This document shows positions 26,311 through 36,719 of a DNA stretch of 64,000 nt, piece by piece. The stretch's first letter is position 1, and each line of letters begins with the position of its first letter. The notes beneath the pieces are model-generated. The model had not been told where the DNA came from, did no database searches, and worked only from the letters and a program-made list of their open reading frames with translations. This DNA comes from Deltaproteobacteria bacterium (GTDB taxonomy: Bacteria; Myxococcota_A; Polyangia; GCA-2747355): positions 124,001 to 188,000 of the forward strand of contig JACKDQ010000003.1 of the NCBI GenBank assembly GCA_020633415.1, given 5' to 3'. A program made the position numbers and the translations under genes.

Positions 26311-29300
26311 TCACAGGATAAAGCCGAAATTGAAGTGAAAACGGCCGGTTTTCGGATCGCCCAGCTGTGGGTCGAGCGGCACGGCGTACTCAAAGCTGAG
26401 AAAGCCAACGCCCAAGGCGACGCGCAGGGCCACGCCGGCGCCGTGGCGGAAGTCTGAGGCGCGCATTGCGCGCAACGAGTTGGTGACCACGCCATTGTCG
26501 ATAAACAAGGCGCCATAAATGTCCCGTCCGAGCAGTGGGCTCTGTTTCCAGAGGGGAAACTGCAGTTCGGCGTTGAGCAGCAGGCGGATGTTGCCGCCTT
26601 GGGGGACCACGCGCAAAATCGTCACCCCGGGCGTGCCGGCCAATTCGGCGCTGACCCGCTCGGCGAAGGCGCGATCCTCCTCGAACCCGCGGATCGTCGT
26701 GTCGCCGCCGGCGAATAGCCGCTCTTCTTTGGGGAGCAGGACGCGCGAGCCCAGCGGGATGCCGTGATCGTAGCGCATCCCCATCGCCAGCGTGACGCCG
26801 AAGGGCAGTGGCACGAAGGCCTGTCCGTTGGTGCTGAACTTGATGAAGTCGTCGCTGCCGCCGAAGACACGGCTGGCAAGCAGTGCCGAGCCGGCTAGCC
26901 GAAAGCCCTTACGAGGGGCCAATGGATGGTCGCGCTTATCGTACACCAAGGCTGGGCCGATGCCGGCGATGTCGGTCAACACGGTCTCTTGGGCGGTTTC
27001 GTCGCGGAACCCGGTCGGCCGATGAAGGTCTTCCTTGCGACGCACGCGCCGAACCTCGTAACGCAAGGATCCTTGTAGGTTGCGAAATAGTTCGCGACTA
27101 ACTGCAATGATGCCACCGAAGGTAAATACTGCGCCCAAGCGTTCGGTGAGTTGACGCCGCACGAACCCTGAAAGGTCAAGGGTCAGGTCAGTACCGAACA
27201 GTCGGCGGTCGATATGTCGTCCAGACAAGGCCTGGATCTCGAGCCCGAGCTCGCCGCGCAGCTCAAGGTTGGTGCCAAAGCCGAGGGTGTTTGCATTGGT
27301 GTAGGCCAGGGCGGCGAACAGCGGGTTGTCGGTCGAACCGCCGACCGCGAACTCGACCGTGCCGTGATCGTCGTGGCGTTCTTCGACGCGAACCAGCACT
27401 GGCAACGACTGCGGTCGCTGTGGCGCATCGAGCAGTTGGATGCGCACATTGGAGAAGATCTGTAGCCGGCGCAGCGTCTCTTCGGATTGGCGAAGCTTCT
27501 GTAGCTGGAACGGCTGGCCAGGCACAAAAGCCAAGGCGCTGCGGATCACGTGCTCGCGCGTCTTGAAGTTGCCACGGATGAAGACCGGTCCGAAGACCAC
27601 AGCTTGGCGCTCCTCGACGGTGAAACGCACGTCGACACGCCGCTGAGCGCTGCCGGCGCCGGTTGGTACCTCTTCTTCGAGCGCGCGCACTTCAGCGTAC
27701 GGGTAGCCGCGGTCGGCGTATAGCGCGACGAGCGCTTTCTTGGCGCGCTCTAGGCGCTGAGGCGTAAAGGGTTTGCCAGACGTTAGATCGACCTCGGCCA
27801 GGGCGTTGTCGATCTCGCTGCGCGGCAGGGCAGTTGCTTGTGCGAGCGCCAGCGGTTGTTGCCGCTGAGACGATCTGTGCGGTCGGTCGGCGACTTCGGC
27901 GGGGCGATCGTTTTGAGCTGACGTGCCAGCGGCGGGCTGTTTTCCGTCATCGGGCACTCCGTCGCCGAGCTCTTCGCTGCCGGGCTCTTCGCTGCCCAGT
28001 TCGGCTTCGTTCGGCGTCTTGCCTGGTTCGATCGACAATGGTGCCGTGTTGCTCAGCGCTTCGACAGATACGCGGCCGACGGTAACCTGCTCGCCTTCCT
28101 CGATAATAAACTGGACGTAGGAGCGTCCCTTGTCGCTCTCGCGTTCTGCGGCTAGCGCAGCGGCCATTGCGCCCGCACGCCCCAGCAGCGCCCGGTGAGG
28201 GGCGACGTGGGCTCGGACTTTGACTCCGGGAAAACCTTCACTGCGATAGAGCTGGACGATGCGCTCGACGTCCTGGGCGAGTTGGCGGTCGGTAAGGTAG
28301 CCCCCTTCGCCGAGGCCGACATAGCCGAGCCAAGGGAACCGGCGTGTTTTGATCTCCTTTTGAAGCCGGCTAGCATCGATATGTTTGTTGCCGCGGAAGA
28401 TCACCTGCTGGATGCGGAAGCGCGGACCCTCTTCGATAATGAAGGTGATCCGATCACCCCGCTGTTTGGGCAGTTTGCGTCGAACGAAGCGCACGCGAGC
28501 CTGCTGAAAGCCGCGGCTTTGGTAGAGCCGTCGGAGCTGCGTCGCACTATTGGCCAACTCGTAGTCGTCGTAGGCCGCCGACTCGTAGATCGTCAGCGCC
28601 TGATCAAGGTCCGAGGACTTGATCGACGTGTTGCCACTGTACTTGATCTCGATCTTTCGCCGCGGATCGATGTGTAGGCGGATTCGCACGGCGCGATCGG
28701 CGGGTCTGCAGGGATCGACAAAAAAACCCTCGCGAACGCGGACCCCAGGATAGCCGAGACTGTGAAAACGCTGGCGGAGCTGCTGCACGGCGTTCTTGAA
28801 GCGGCCGGTGTTGAACGGTCGACGGTAGAGCAACAGACGTGAGGAGAAAATGCCGAATTCGTCCTCGAATAGGCGCCAGAGCTCTTGTTCGCCGATCGGT
28901 GGGTCGACCAGGCGATAGTCGGCGCCGCCGGGGCTGCTGCGGTAGATCGCCCGAACTTGACCGATCTTGAAGCTGCGGCCCTTGTTTAGATGCACGCTCA
29001 TGTCGACGCGCCCCGCGTCATCGGCTGATGTCAGGCGGATCTGTAGGCTGCCGGCGAAAAAACCTTCCTTGGCGAGAAAACGGCGCATTCGCGCCTCTTG
29101 GAGTCCGATCGCGGTGGCGAGATGGGTTGAGCTAGCGTTGACCTTGAATGAGAGCTTGCTTGGCTCGCTAGCACTGCCCTCGATCAGCAGCGACCCTTGG
29201 GGTTTGTCGATCGAACAGCTCGTTTTCGCGCGAGTGATCTGGCAGCTTGCCGATCCGCTTTTTGCGGTGAGTCCCTGTCCGCTGCGGAGTTCAATGCGCA

Positions 29301-29763
29301 GCTGGCTCACACCGTCGGGAACCCAGACGCGGTAGCGCGTCGATCCGCTGCGCAGCTGGCCGCCGTCTTCAGCAAACAATACGCCGCCAGCGTAAGGAAG
29401 TCGCTGGCCGGTGCGGAAGCGCAAACGGCGCTCGATTTCCTCTTCGAATAACGGCAGGAGCGGCCAGTTGTTTCCTTTGATCAGGATCCGGCGAATCGTC
29501 TGGAAGGGTCGCAGGACGATCGTAGCTTGCCCGTCGCCGGTCTCGCGCCGGATCGTGCTGTGGTAGCCCAGTTCGTCGAGCAGGCGCTGCACGCGGGGCT
29601 CGTCGGCCGGTGAGAGCCCCCGTGCCAGGCCCAGTGCAGCGATGATCGCCTGGTGGCGATCGAGCGATCGACCTTCGATACGCGGAGGCTCTGCGCTGGC
29701 TTTCGCGCCAAGGCAGAGCAGTCCGGCGATCAGCAGGCACCGTGGTGGAACGGGGTGAGGCAC
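26311..29763 (-). CDS. BamA/TamA-family outer membrane assembly porin with six POTRA-like repeats
   Basis: 1150 residues from a GTG. A signal peptide ends KASAE. About six POTRA-like repeats follow (strand-helix-helix-strand units such as IRRILIKGNN, FRIQQVIFRGNKHI and VVFGPVFIRGNFKT, each with a LYxxxGYP-like helix). An acidic disordered insert of about 70 residues splits the fifth. The last 380 residues are a 16-stranded Omp85 barrel with the RGFEE segment. TamA has three POTRAs and about 575 residues, so this is a much enlarged relative. A TamB-like gene lies 2.6 kb away, separated by a kinase. A TAAAGT hexamer lies 6 bases before the GTG. Confidence 0.85.
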   Translation of the reverse strand: MPHPVPPRCLLIAGLLCLGAKASAEPPRIEGRSLDRHQAIIAALGLARGLSPADEPRVQRLLDELGYHSTIRRETGDGQATIVLRPFQTIRRILIKGNNWPLLPLFEEEIERRLRFRTGQRLPYAGGVLFAEDGGQLRSGSTRYRVWVPDGVSQLRIELRSGQGLTAKSGSASCQITRAKTSCSIDKPQGSLLIEGSASEPSKLSFKVNASSTHLATAIGLQEARMRRFLAKEGFFAGSLQIRLTSADDAGRVDMSVHLNKGRSFKIGQVRAIYRSSPGGADYRLVDPPIGEQELWRLFEDEFGIFSSRLLLYRRPFNTGRFKNAVQQLRQRFHSLGYPGVRVREGFFVDPCRPADRAVRIRLHIDPRRKIEIKYSGNTSIKSSDLDQALTIYESAAYDDYELANSATQLRRLYQSRGFQQARVRFVRRKLPKQRGDRITFIIEEGPRFRIQQVIFRGNKHIDASRLQKEIKTRRFPWLGYVGLGEGGYLTDRQLAQDVERIVQLYRSEGFPGVKVRAHVAPHRALLGRAGAMAAALAAERESDKGRSYVQFIIEEGEQVTVGRVSVEALSNTAPLSIEPGKTPNEAELGSEEPGSEELGDGVPDDGKQPAAGTSAQNDRPAEVADRPHRSSQRQQPLALAQATALPRSEIDNALAEVDLTSGKPFTPQRLERAKKALVALYADRGYPYAEVRALEEEVPTGAGSAQRRVDVRFTVEERQAVVFGPVFIRGNFKTREHVIRSALAFVPGQPFQLQKLRQSEETLRRLQIFSNVRIQLLDAPQRPQSLPVLVRVEERHDDHGTVEFAVGGSTDNPLFAALAYTNANTLGFGTNLELRGELGLEIQALSGRHIDRRLFGTDLTLDLSGFVRRQLTERLGAVFTFGGIIAVSRELFRNLQGSLRYEVRRVRRKEDLHRPTGFRDETAQETVLTDIAGIGPALVYDKRDHPLAPRKGFRLAGSALLASRVFGGSDDFIKFSTNGQAFVPLPFGVTLAMGMRYDHGIPLGSRVLLPKEERLFAGGDTTIRGFEEDRAFAERVSAELAGTPGVTILRVVPQGGNIRLLLNAELQFPLWKQSPLLGRDIYGALFIDNGVVTNSLRAMRASDFRHGAGVALRVALGVGFLSFEYAVPLDPQLGDPKTGRFHFNFGFIL

Positions 29764-29775
29764 GAGGTCACTTTA
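29764..29775 (-). promoter_or_regulatory. -10-like TAAAGT 6 nt before the BamA/TamA-like start
   Basis: On the minus strand TAAAGT (29770-29775) plus 6 bases precedes the GTG at 29763, with no Shine-Dalgarno sequence, consistent with a leaderless message. The same bases read TACCAT (29774-29779) on the plus strand, facing the kinase gene. Confidence 0.5.
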
Positions 29776-29847
29776 CCATCGCTCCGTCGCCGGCGGGAGG
29801 CGCTGGAGCGGCTAGCGGCCTCGGGACTTGGCGGGCCTTGGCCGGCC

Positions 29848-32301
29848 ATGATAGGTCTGGGCGTGCAGTCTGCAGTCGTGGCTCAGAAACGCTTGCTCTA
29901 TGCGGTGCCGGTACTTGCCGTCGCAGCGACGCTTGCTGTGGCGCTTACGGCGCTGTTTGTTGGCCTGAGTGTGCGTGACCAGCCCTTTATCGGCTTCTTT
30001 TTCCACCGCAGTGGCGCGGTCGCCGCGATGCAGCGCGCCAGTTGGCAGGGATCGCTTCAAGGTGTTAGCCCGGGTGATCGTGTCGTTGCCATCGATGGCC
30101 GGCAGATCTCGGATGGCAGTGCACTGAGGCATTACCTTTCTAGCCGTCAGCGCGGTCAGCGCGTGGTCGTTTCGCTGGCGAGACGCTCAGCGTCTGGCCA
30201 GGTATACACGCTGAAGATGAAGATCCGGCAGCTCACGCGCCGCGACGTCGGTGCGATGTTCGCGTTGCCCTACAGCATTGGCTCACTCTACTTGTTGCTC
30301 GGTGCGGTGCTGATGTTTGTTCGGCGCGATCGGACAGCCGCCCTGGTGAGCGGGATCTGCATGTGCGCCGCGGCGTTTTATACGACGACCTTTGTCGCGC
30401 ATATGGGGCACTGGTTGGCGCGCGTTTGGTTGATCTACCCGCTTTTGGGGTCGATCTCTCTGCACTTGTTTTCGGTCTTTCCCGCGCGACCCACATGGGC
30501 TCGTCGCTGGTTGGTGATCGCCGGCTACGTCGCCGGTGGGCTGGTGCTGACGCTCAGTGAGCTGACCTACACCAACGCGCGCTGGTCGCCAGTGGCTTCG
30601 CTGATCTGTGGCTGGTTTGTGGCGCTCTGTTTCTTGCTCGATTTGCTGCTGCTTAGCGCTTCTGCGCGAGCGGCCCCGACCGACGAGCTGCGCAACAAGG
30701 CGCGGACAATTCGCGTGGGCCTGATCGTAATGATCGCCGGTGCGGTAATTTGGCAGCTGGTCATCGCCCGCGTTTGGCCCAATCTGCTGACCGCCGAAGG
30801 CGTGCTGACGATGTCGGCGATGTTTCCCGTGCTGCTGGCCTACGCCGTGATTCGGCGCAACATTTTCGACCTCGATTTGGTGCTTCGCACCACGACAACC
30901 TATGTGATCGCCAGCGCTCTGGTGTTTGCCGTCTACATCGCGCTGGTCTTTATTCTCGGCTTAGCGATTCAGACGTGGACGCGTCGCTACACCGAGCTAA
31001 TGGAAAACGTCGAGGCTGTAGCGATCTCGACGATCATCGCAGCGGTAATCTTCAATCCGCTGCGCCGCAACGTTCAACGTGTCGTCGACCGCCTGTTCTA
31101 CCGTGAAAAAGGCGTGGCGCGAGCGGCGGTGGCGGCGATCGAACGGGAGATGGCGGAAACGGAGACCGTGCCGACGGCCGCGAAGGTGCTGGTCGAAGGG
31201 GTTCGGCGCTTTTTGCGTTGTGACTTTGCGCTGTTGTTTACGCCGAGCGTGGGTAATCAAGCGCTGGAGTTGGCCGCGGTCACTGGAACCGTGCCGGAGT
31301 CGATCCGTCGGGCTTGGCCTCGGTCGGCGGTTCAACAGGCGATCGGCAGCGCCCAGATCGTGACCAGCATTGCGCCGGACGAGCATCCCAACCCGTCGGC
31401 TGGGCGCGATGTATTGGAAGCCTGGCGTGACCACGGGATGTCGTTGCTATTGCCGCTGCGCACCTCGGGGACACTTGCTGGGGTGCTGGGCGTTGGCCCG
31501 CGCCAGCAGGAGCTTGGATACACGCACGTCGAGCGCGATGCCTTGCTGACGCTTGCCCCAACGGCCGCGCTAGCGTTGCGCAATGTCCTGCTGTTGCGCG
31601 AGCGCGCGGATCGCGAACGCCTAGCGACGCTAGGCCAACTGTCGGCGGTAATCATCCATGAGATCAAAAACCCGCTCGGTGTGATCAAAGTCTCTAGCGG
31701 TACGCTGCGCAAACGCTTTGAACCGGACGAATCGAGCTACGAATTGGCGGGCTTTATCGAGGACGAGGTCGATCGGATGAACCGAGCCATCGGTCAGTTC
31801 TTGGCGTTTGCACGCCCGGTTGCGCCGACGATCGACCGCCATCAATTTGCGCCGCTGGTGCACAAGACGCTTGACCCGCTGCGCGACGAGTTGAAGGGCC
31901 TGGGGATCGCGCTGGAGATCGATATCGCGGCGTCGGTCCGCGTTGACGTCGATCGCGACCAACTGCGCCAGGTGCTGCTCAATCTGCTAATCAACGCCAA
32001 GGAGGCGATGGCCGCTGACAGTCAGAAGGATTCGCCGGGGTCACCGCCGGCAGTGATCCGCCTCAAGGCCACGCAGGCGACCGCCCAAACGGTGGAGATA
32101 GCGCTGTTTAACAGCGGGCGGCCACTTTCGGCAGAGCTGGCCGATCGGCTGTTCGAGCCCTTTTTCACCACCAAACAAGGCGGTACGGGACTCGGCTTGG
32201 CGATCGCGCGGCAATTGGTGGTCGGCCTGGGGGGGCGGATCGAGGCGCGGCGCCGTGACGACGGTGTGGAGTTTGTGATCACCTTGCGCGGCGAGGCTTG
32301 A
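29848..32301 (+). CDS. PDZ-membrane-GAF sensor histidine kinase
   Basis: 817 residues from ATG 29848, chosen because the open frame upstream would overlap the divergent gene. Helix 1 (about 18-40) is followed by a periplasmic PDZ-like domain (LQGVSPGDRVVAIDG), about seven further helices (130-390), a GAF domain (about 440-590), a HisKA domain with His604 in IIHEIKNPLG, and an ATPase domain with DRLFEPFFTT and GTGLGLAI. It presumably senses envelope state or protein ends and phosphorylates an unlinked regulator. Its place between TamA-like and TamB-like genes suggests outer-membrane assembly monitoring (inference). Confidence 0.85.
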   Translation: MIGLGVQSAVVAQKRLLYAVPVLAVAATLAVALTALFVGLSVRDQPFIGFFFHRSGAVAAMQRASWQGSLQGVSPGDRVVAIDGRQISDGSALRHYLSSRQRGQRVVVSLARRSASGQVYTLKMKIRQLTRRDVGAMFALPYSIGSLYLLLGAVLMFVRRDRTAALVSGICMCAAAFYTTTFVAHMGHWLARVWLIYPLLGSISLHLFSVFPARPTWARRWLVIAGYVAGGLVLTLSELTYTNARWSPVASLICGWFVALCFLLDLLLLSASARAAPTDELRNKARTIRVGLIVMIAGAVIWQLVIARVWPNLLTAEGVLTMSAMFPVLLAYAVIRRNIFDLDLVLRTTTTYVIASALVFAVYIALVFILGLAIQTWTRRYTELMENVEAVAISTIIAAVIFNPLRRNVQRVVDRLFYREKGVARAAVAAIEREMAETETVPTAAKVLVEGVRRFLRCDFALLFTPSVGNQALELAAVTGTVPESIRRAWPRSAVQQAIGSAQIVTSIAPDEHPNPSAGRDVLEAWRDHGMSLLLPLRTSGTLAGVLGVGPRQQELGYTHVERDALLTLAPTAALALRNVLLLRERADRERLATLGQLSAVIIHEIKNPLGVIKVSSGTLRKRFEPDESSYELAGFIEDEVDRMNRAIGQFLAFARPVAPTIDRHQFAPLVHKTLDPLRDELKGLGIALEIDIAASVRVDVDRDQLRQVLLNLLINAKEAMAADSQKDSPGSPPAVIRLKATQATAQTVEIALFNSGRPLSAELADRLFEPFFTTKQGGTGLGLAIARQLVVGLGGRIEARRRDDGVEFVITLRGEA

Positions 32302-32360
32302 GGCCCCGCTGAGCGACGATCGCCGCTGCTTGTGGCGATTTCGCGTCGGGCGATCCGTGC

Positions 32361-32372
32361 TATGCTCTGGGC
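32361..32372 (+). promoter_or_regulatory. -10-like TATGCT 6 nt before the TamB-like start
   Basis: TATGCT (32361-32366), then 6 bases, then the GTG at 32373. The -35 is unclear (TTTCGC at 16 bases is weak). No Shine-Dalgarno sequence is visible. Confidence 0.5.
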
Positions 32373-35300
32373 GTGAATTCGCCGAAGCCGGCCAAAGTGG
32401 GGCGCCGACGACGGCTGCTGTTATGGGGGCTACTGTTAACGGCGGCGTTGCTTGGCGTTGCGGGTGGCTCCGTATACTACTGGGCCTACAAATATCGCAA
32501 TGGCCCAGCGCTCGCACGGATCATCGTGCGAACGGTCAATCCACTGATCAAAGGAAAGATGGAGCTGACCAGTGTGCGCTGGGGATCGCGGGCGCTGTTC
32601 GATTTGATCGTCGGCTTGCCCCATCGCGCGGCAGTTCGTGGCTTTCGGATCCATGATTCAGAGGGTCGGCTGGTGCTCGATGTGCCCGCAGCCTGGGCAA
32701 GCGTCGAATTGCGGCCGCTATTGGCGAGCGGCAAGGTGCGCCTAACGAACGTTCGTGCCTATGGTGCCTATGTGCTTGTTGCGCCGCTCAGTCGCGACGC
32801 GAGCAAGGTTGGTCTGCTCGGCGCTTTCGATGGGCGGCGCCCATCGCGACGAGGTGGCCCAGGCTTGTACCTCTCGATGGAGGATGTGCGAGTCGTCAAC
32901 AGCCGCGCAGAGTTTAGCTGGCCGGGTTGGGGCGCACGCGTCGACCGGTTTGATCCGCACGGGCGTCTGCGCTTTTTTGGTCATGGCGGCATCGAGATCG
33001 ATGCGTCGGCGCAAGCGGGCTCGGGCCAGCTGCGTTTCGGCGACTTCCGCCTTCAGCTGCTTCGACCGAAGTTTCCGCGCGTCAGTCTGATAGCCGGCGT
33101 GTTGGGCTTTTCGCTTGGCACGTCGATCGAAGGTGGCACAGCTCGAGCCAAGGGCGCGCTTGGCGGGCTGCAGCCAGGCGCTAGGCCGCGCATCGACGCG
33201 GCGCTCGATGTCAGTCAGGGCGGTGGGATCTTGGTCAAACTGCTCGACGGCTGGCTCGATCGCGTGCGAATCGCAGACCTCAAGCTTAAGGGACCGCTCA
33301 AAGAGATGACGGTTGGTGCGCGAGCGACAGGGGTTCGCGCCAAGCTCGGTCCTAATGTTTTTGCGTCGATCGATTCGGCGGACTTGAGCTTTTCGGTCGC
33401 TGACCTTGCTCTTGTCGTTCGGAATATCAAAGCGCACGTCGATGACGGGGCCGTCAGCGGTTTCGGCAAGTTCGATTTTCGCAACGAACGTTGGGAAGCC
33501 GATTTGACCCTGGATCGAGTGCGTCCCGAGCTTTGGTACGCGGATCTCGTCGGGCGCGTCGATGGCCGGATCAAGCTACGCGGGCGTCTGCGCGCGCCAA
33601 GTCGAACGCGCGCGGAGTTGGCGCTGCGATTGCGACATCGGCTGCCGAGCCTTCCGCGGCTGCTACGTATCGACGGGGTGGTGGGCGTCGGCAACCAACT
33701 GGTTGACTTGCTGGGCGTGCGCGTGTCCGGCGCTGGCAACGCGTTGAGCTGTCGTGGATCGCTCAACATCGAGCAGGGCCGCGTCAACATGCGGGCCAAA
33801 CTGAGCCTGGAACATCCGGATCAGTTGATCCCGGTGCGTGGTCTGCGCGAGATGTTGTCCTCGTTGACCGCGGACGTGCGCGTGTATGGTCGAATCCCGC
33901 GCTTGAAGCTGGGTGGGACCGTCGTCGCAAAAAATGTCGGGATTGGGCCGCTACGCGTGCCCGCCGTCAGCGCCGAGGTCAGCGGGAATGCTGGCACCAT
34001 CGCCCTGAGTCGCATTCGCGCGCAAGCGACGCGAGGCCGTATCTCCGGATCGGCTGAGGTCGCTTTGTTTAGTCCACGTAACCTCCGCCCGTTGCCGACG
34101 CCGCGTCTTCGCTCTCAGCTCTCGGTCAACCAGCTGGACTTGCGGACCTTCGATCGGACGGCGGACGCGCCGGTCAAAGGACGGCTTTCGGGGCGGCTAG
34201 TGCTTGATGGTCCGATCGATGGCTTGGTTGGCAGCGCTGAAGTCGCGTTGAGCGACTTATCGCTTTATGGCAAGGCCTATCGCAGTGCCCGTTTGCGCGC
34301 GGCGATCGGTCGTGCCGGCGTCACGGTTGCAGAAGGCGTGGTTACGTCTCAGCGTGGCGGCGTGGTGCGCTTTACCGGCGACGCGTTCTACGACGGGCGC
34401 TTGGCGATGAGCGCTCGAGCGCGAGATCTCGGGCTGCGTCTGATTCCGCGCGTCGATAGTTTGCCGTTTTTCCTCGATGGCGCGCTTGGTGGGCGCGTGG
34501 CGATCTCGGGTACGCTACGCGACCCGCGTTTTGCCGGAACGCTGCAAATCGATCGGCTGAAGGTGCGGCAATTGTTGCTCGGTCGCGCCAAGATCGAGCT
34601 GACGCCTGGGTCTGACATCATCCGCTTGCGTGGTGCGTTGACGGCATCTCCCGTTCGTTGGGACGGGTATGTGATGATGCAGCCGCGTCCGCGGATCCAT
34701 TTGACGACGAGCTTCGATCGCTTTGAGCTCGAACAGCTGATTCCGGAGCTGCGCCAGGTTGGCGAGGTTAGTACCAAGACCACGGGGACAGTTCAGATCG
34801 ATGCTGACGCCGATCGCGGACTTTCCTGGGCGAGCGCGAACTTCAGTCGGCTGGACGTCGAACTGAAGCGTTACGATGGTTCGACCAGTCGCCGGGTGCG
34901 GCTGAGCGCGCAAAAGCCGATCGTTGCGCGCTACGACGGCAAGACGCTGCGTCTGATCTCCGCTCATTTGCGATCGACGGTCAGTGACAAGCAAAAAGAC
35001 GTTGCTGAATTTGACGTCTCGGGCTGGCTGACTGGGCAGGATTCGCTGGTACGTTTGCGTGGGCGTCTGGCGCTGGCGCTGGCTGAGTTTTTCGCCAGCT
35101 CGGAGCTGCGTCGTGTCGAGGGTGTGGCCCGCACCAATCTCGAGTTGCGTGGCCCGCCGGGCCGCCAGGCGCTCAATGGTCACCTCACGCTACAGGACGT
35201 GTCGGTGTTGATACGCGGTTTCGATCGCCCGCTGCAGATCCCTGCGGCACGGCTCGTGTTGGAGCCCAAACTCTTGCGGATCCAGCGGCTGCCCCTGGTC

Positions 35301-36719
35301 ATCGACCGGCAGCAGTTGGTGGTCGCTGGCCAGATCGCGCTCGACGGATTGTCCGCCGAGCGCATCAAGTTAGCGGCCAGCGGACAATTCAACGTGCAGC
35401 TCTTGGGACTGCTCTTTCCCAAGGAGTTCTCTCACGCGGTCGGCAGTGTGCAGATCGATCGCTTCAGTGCGGAAGGGCCGATCAGCGACCCGCGACTACG
35501 CGGTCGTGTTACCGTGCGTCGCGTCGAGGTTATCCCGCGAGGTTGGGGGCGGACGATCACGCTGACCGCTGGGTCCGTTGCGCTGAAGGACTACAAGTTT
35601 TCGACCGTCGGTTCGCTGGAAGGCCGCTACGACGACGGCCGCCTGTCGCTGACGGGCTATGCGCGTCTTGACCGCCTGCGGCTGGCCGACTTGTTCCTGC
35701 GGGTTCGTGGGACGGCGATTCCTTTGCGGCAGCCCAAGGTCTATCTTGCTGAAGCCAACGTCAATTTGGTGTTGCAGGGCGATGAGGCCGGCTTGAGTCT
35801 CGGTGGCAGCGTGGATCTCGTCGATGCCCGTTACATCCGTGAGTTTGACGTGGTGAAGAACGCCTTCATTCGACCACGCACCTATGAGGAAGAAACGCCC
35901 TTTTGGAAGGGGCGACCGCTTCTTGCGGAGCTGGCGCTCAATCGCGTGATTGTGCGCTCCACCGGTCAACTTGCCGTCAAGAATCGCTACGGAAATCTGT
36001 CCCTCGATGGAGGGCTGGTCTTGCTGGGCACGCTGTCAGCGCCGCGACTGGGTGGCGTGATTCGCGTTACCGAGGGGGCGGTGCGCATTCCGTTTCTTCG
36101 CGGTGAGTATACGATCGAGCGCGGGACGATCGCCTTTAACGAACGGCAAGAGGCCGAAGACGGACAGATTAACCTGGTCGCCGAGAACCGCATCGAGCGC
36201 CAAGGTACGGAGTACCTGATCAAGCTGCGCCTGGCGGGCCCGCTCAAGTCGGCGCGGCTAAGCCTGAGCAGCGAGCCTCAGCTTAGCCAGGGTGACATCC
36301 TGGTGCTGCTGTTCACCGGCCGAACCTTTGACCAGTTGCGCAAAGAGTTGCGAACGGGGACGGGTACAGGGGCGGCCGACACTCAGGTCAAGACAGTGAC
36401 CGGTGACCTGATCGGTGTAATTGTCGAGGACCAGATCAAAAAGGTCACGCGCCTCGATCTGTTTCGTCTCGAGGTGGGCACGGAGACGCTCGGCGTGCGG
36501 GCTTGTAAGAAATTTGGCCGCTACCTCGAGAGCTGCTTCTTTGGCGAGCAGGGATTGATCGATGATGAGCAGCGCGGCGAATTGCTGGTCAAAGGAAAGC
36601 TCCACGACTATCTGCGACTGATCGGCCGAGCTCAGAAACTCTCGACCCGCCTGGATACCGAGGACGAAGACAATCAGCGGATGCGCCTAGAGATCAAGTT
36701 CGGTCTGCGGATCCGTTGA
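32373..36719 (+). CDS. TamB-like (DUF490/AsmA-type) inner-membrane bridge protein
   Basis: 1448 residues from a GTG. One membrane helix near residues 12-35 anchors it; the rest is repeating beta-strands typical of AsmA/TamB lipid-bridge proteins. The C-terminal 330 residues match the TamB DUF490 domain: LGGVIRVTEGAVRIPFLRGE, RGTIAFNE and LSLSSEPQLSQGDILVLL. Known TamB proteins span the periplasm, working with the TamA porin and moving phospholipid toward the outer membrane. The nearby BamA/TamA-like gene is the probable partner. A two-Cys patch (ACKKFGRYLESCFFG) near the end is unusual. Confidence 0.88.
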   Translation: MNSPKPAKVGRRRRLLLWGLLLTAALLGVAGGSVYYWAYKYRNGPALARIIVRTVNPLIKGKMELTSVRWGSRALFDLIVGLPHRAAVRGFRIHDSEGRLVLDVPAAWASVELRPLLASGKVRLTNVRAYGAYVLVAPLSRDASKVGLLGAFDGRRPSRRGGPGLYLSMEDVRVVNSRAEFSWPGWGARVDRFDPHGRLRFFGHGGIEIDASAQAGSGQLRFGDFRLQLLRPKFPRVSLIAGVLGFSLGTSIEGGTARAKGALGGLQPGARPRIDAALDVSQGGGILVKLLDGWLDRVRIADLKLKGPLKEMTVGARATGVRAKLGPNVFASIDSADLSFSVADLALVVRNIKAHVDDGAVSGFGKFDFRNERWEADLTLDRVRPELWYADLVGRVDGRIKLRGRLRAPSRTRAELALRLRHRLPSLPRLLRIDGVVGVGNQLVDLLGVRVSGAGNALSCRGSLNIEQGRVNMRAKLSLEHPDQLIPVRGLREMLSSLTADVRVYGRIPRLKLGGTVVAKNVGIGPLRVPAVSAEVSGNAGTIALSRIRAQATRGRISGSAEVALFSPRNLRPLPTPRLRSQLSVNQLDLRTFDRTADAPVKGRLSGRLVLDGPIDGLVGSAEVALSDLSLYGKAYRSARLRAAIGRAGVTVAEGVVTSQRGGVVRFTGDAFYDGRLAMSARARDLGLRLIPRVDSLPFFLDGALGGRVAISGTLRDPRFAGTLQIDRLKVRQLLLGRAKIELTPGSDIIRLRGALTASPVRWDGYVMMQPRPRIHLTTSFDRFELEQLIPELRQVGEVSTKTTGTVQIDADADRGLSWASANFSRLDVELKRYDGSTSRRVRLSAQKPIVARYDGKTLRLISAHLRSTVSDKQKDVAEFDVSGWLTGQDSLVRLRGRLALALAEFFASSELRRVEGVARTNLELRGPPGRQALNGHLTLQDVSVLIRGFDRPLQIPAARLVLEPKLLRIQRLPLVIDRQQLVVAGQIALDGLSAERIKLAASGQFNVQLLGLLFPKEFSHAVGSVQIDRFSAEGPISDPRLRGRVTVRRVEVIPRGWGRTITLTAGSVALKDYKFSTVGSLEGRYDDGRLSLTGYARLDRLRLADLFLRVRGTAIPLRQPKVYLAEANVNLVLQGDEAGLSLGGSVDLVDARYIREFDVVKNAFIRPRTYEEETPFWKGRPLLAELALNRVIVRSTGQLAVKNRYGNLSLDGGLVLLGTLSAPRLGGVIRVTEGAVRIPFLRGEYTIERGTIAFNERQEAEDGQINLVAENRIERQGTEYLIKLRLAGPLKSARLSLSSEPQLSQGDILVLLFTGRTFDQLRKELRTGTGTGAADTQVKTVTGDLIGVIVEDQIKKVTRLDLFRLEVGTETLGVRACKKFGRYLESCFFGEQGLIDDEQRGELLVKGKLHDYLRLIGRAQKLSTRLDTEDEDNQRMRLEIKFGLRIR

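Noticed and set aside
29653..29847. Kinase frame extending 65 codons upstream of ATG 29848
   Set aside because: It would run over the start and promoter of the divergent BamA/TamA-like gene, and no start in that stretch has a ribosome site at a suitable distance.
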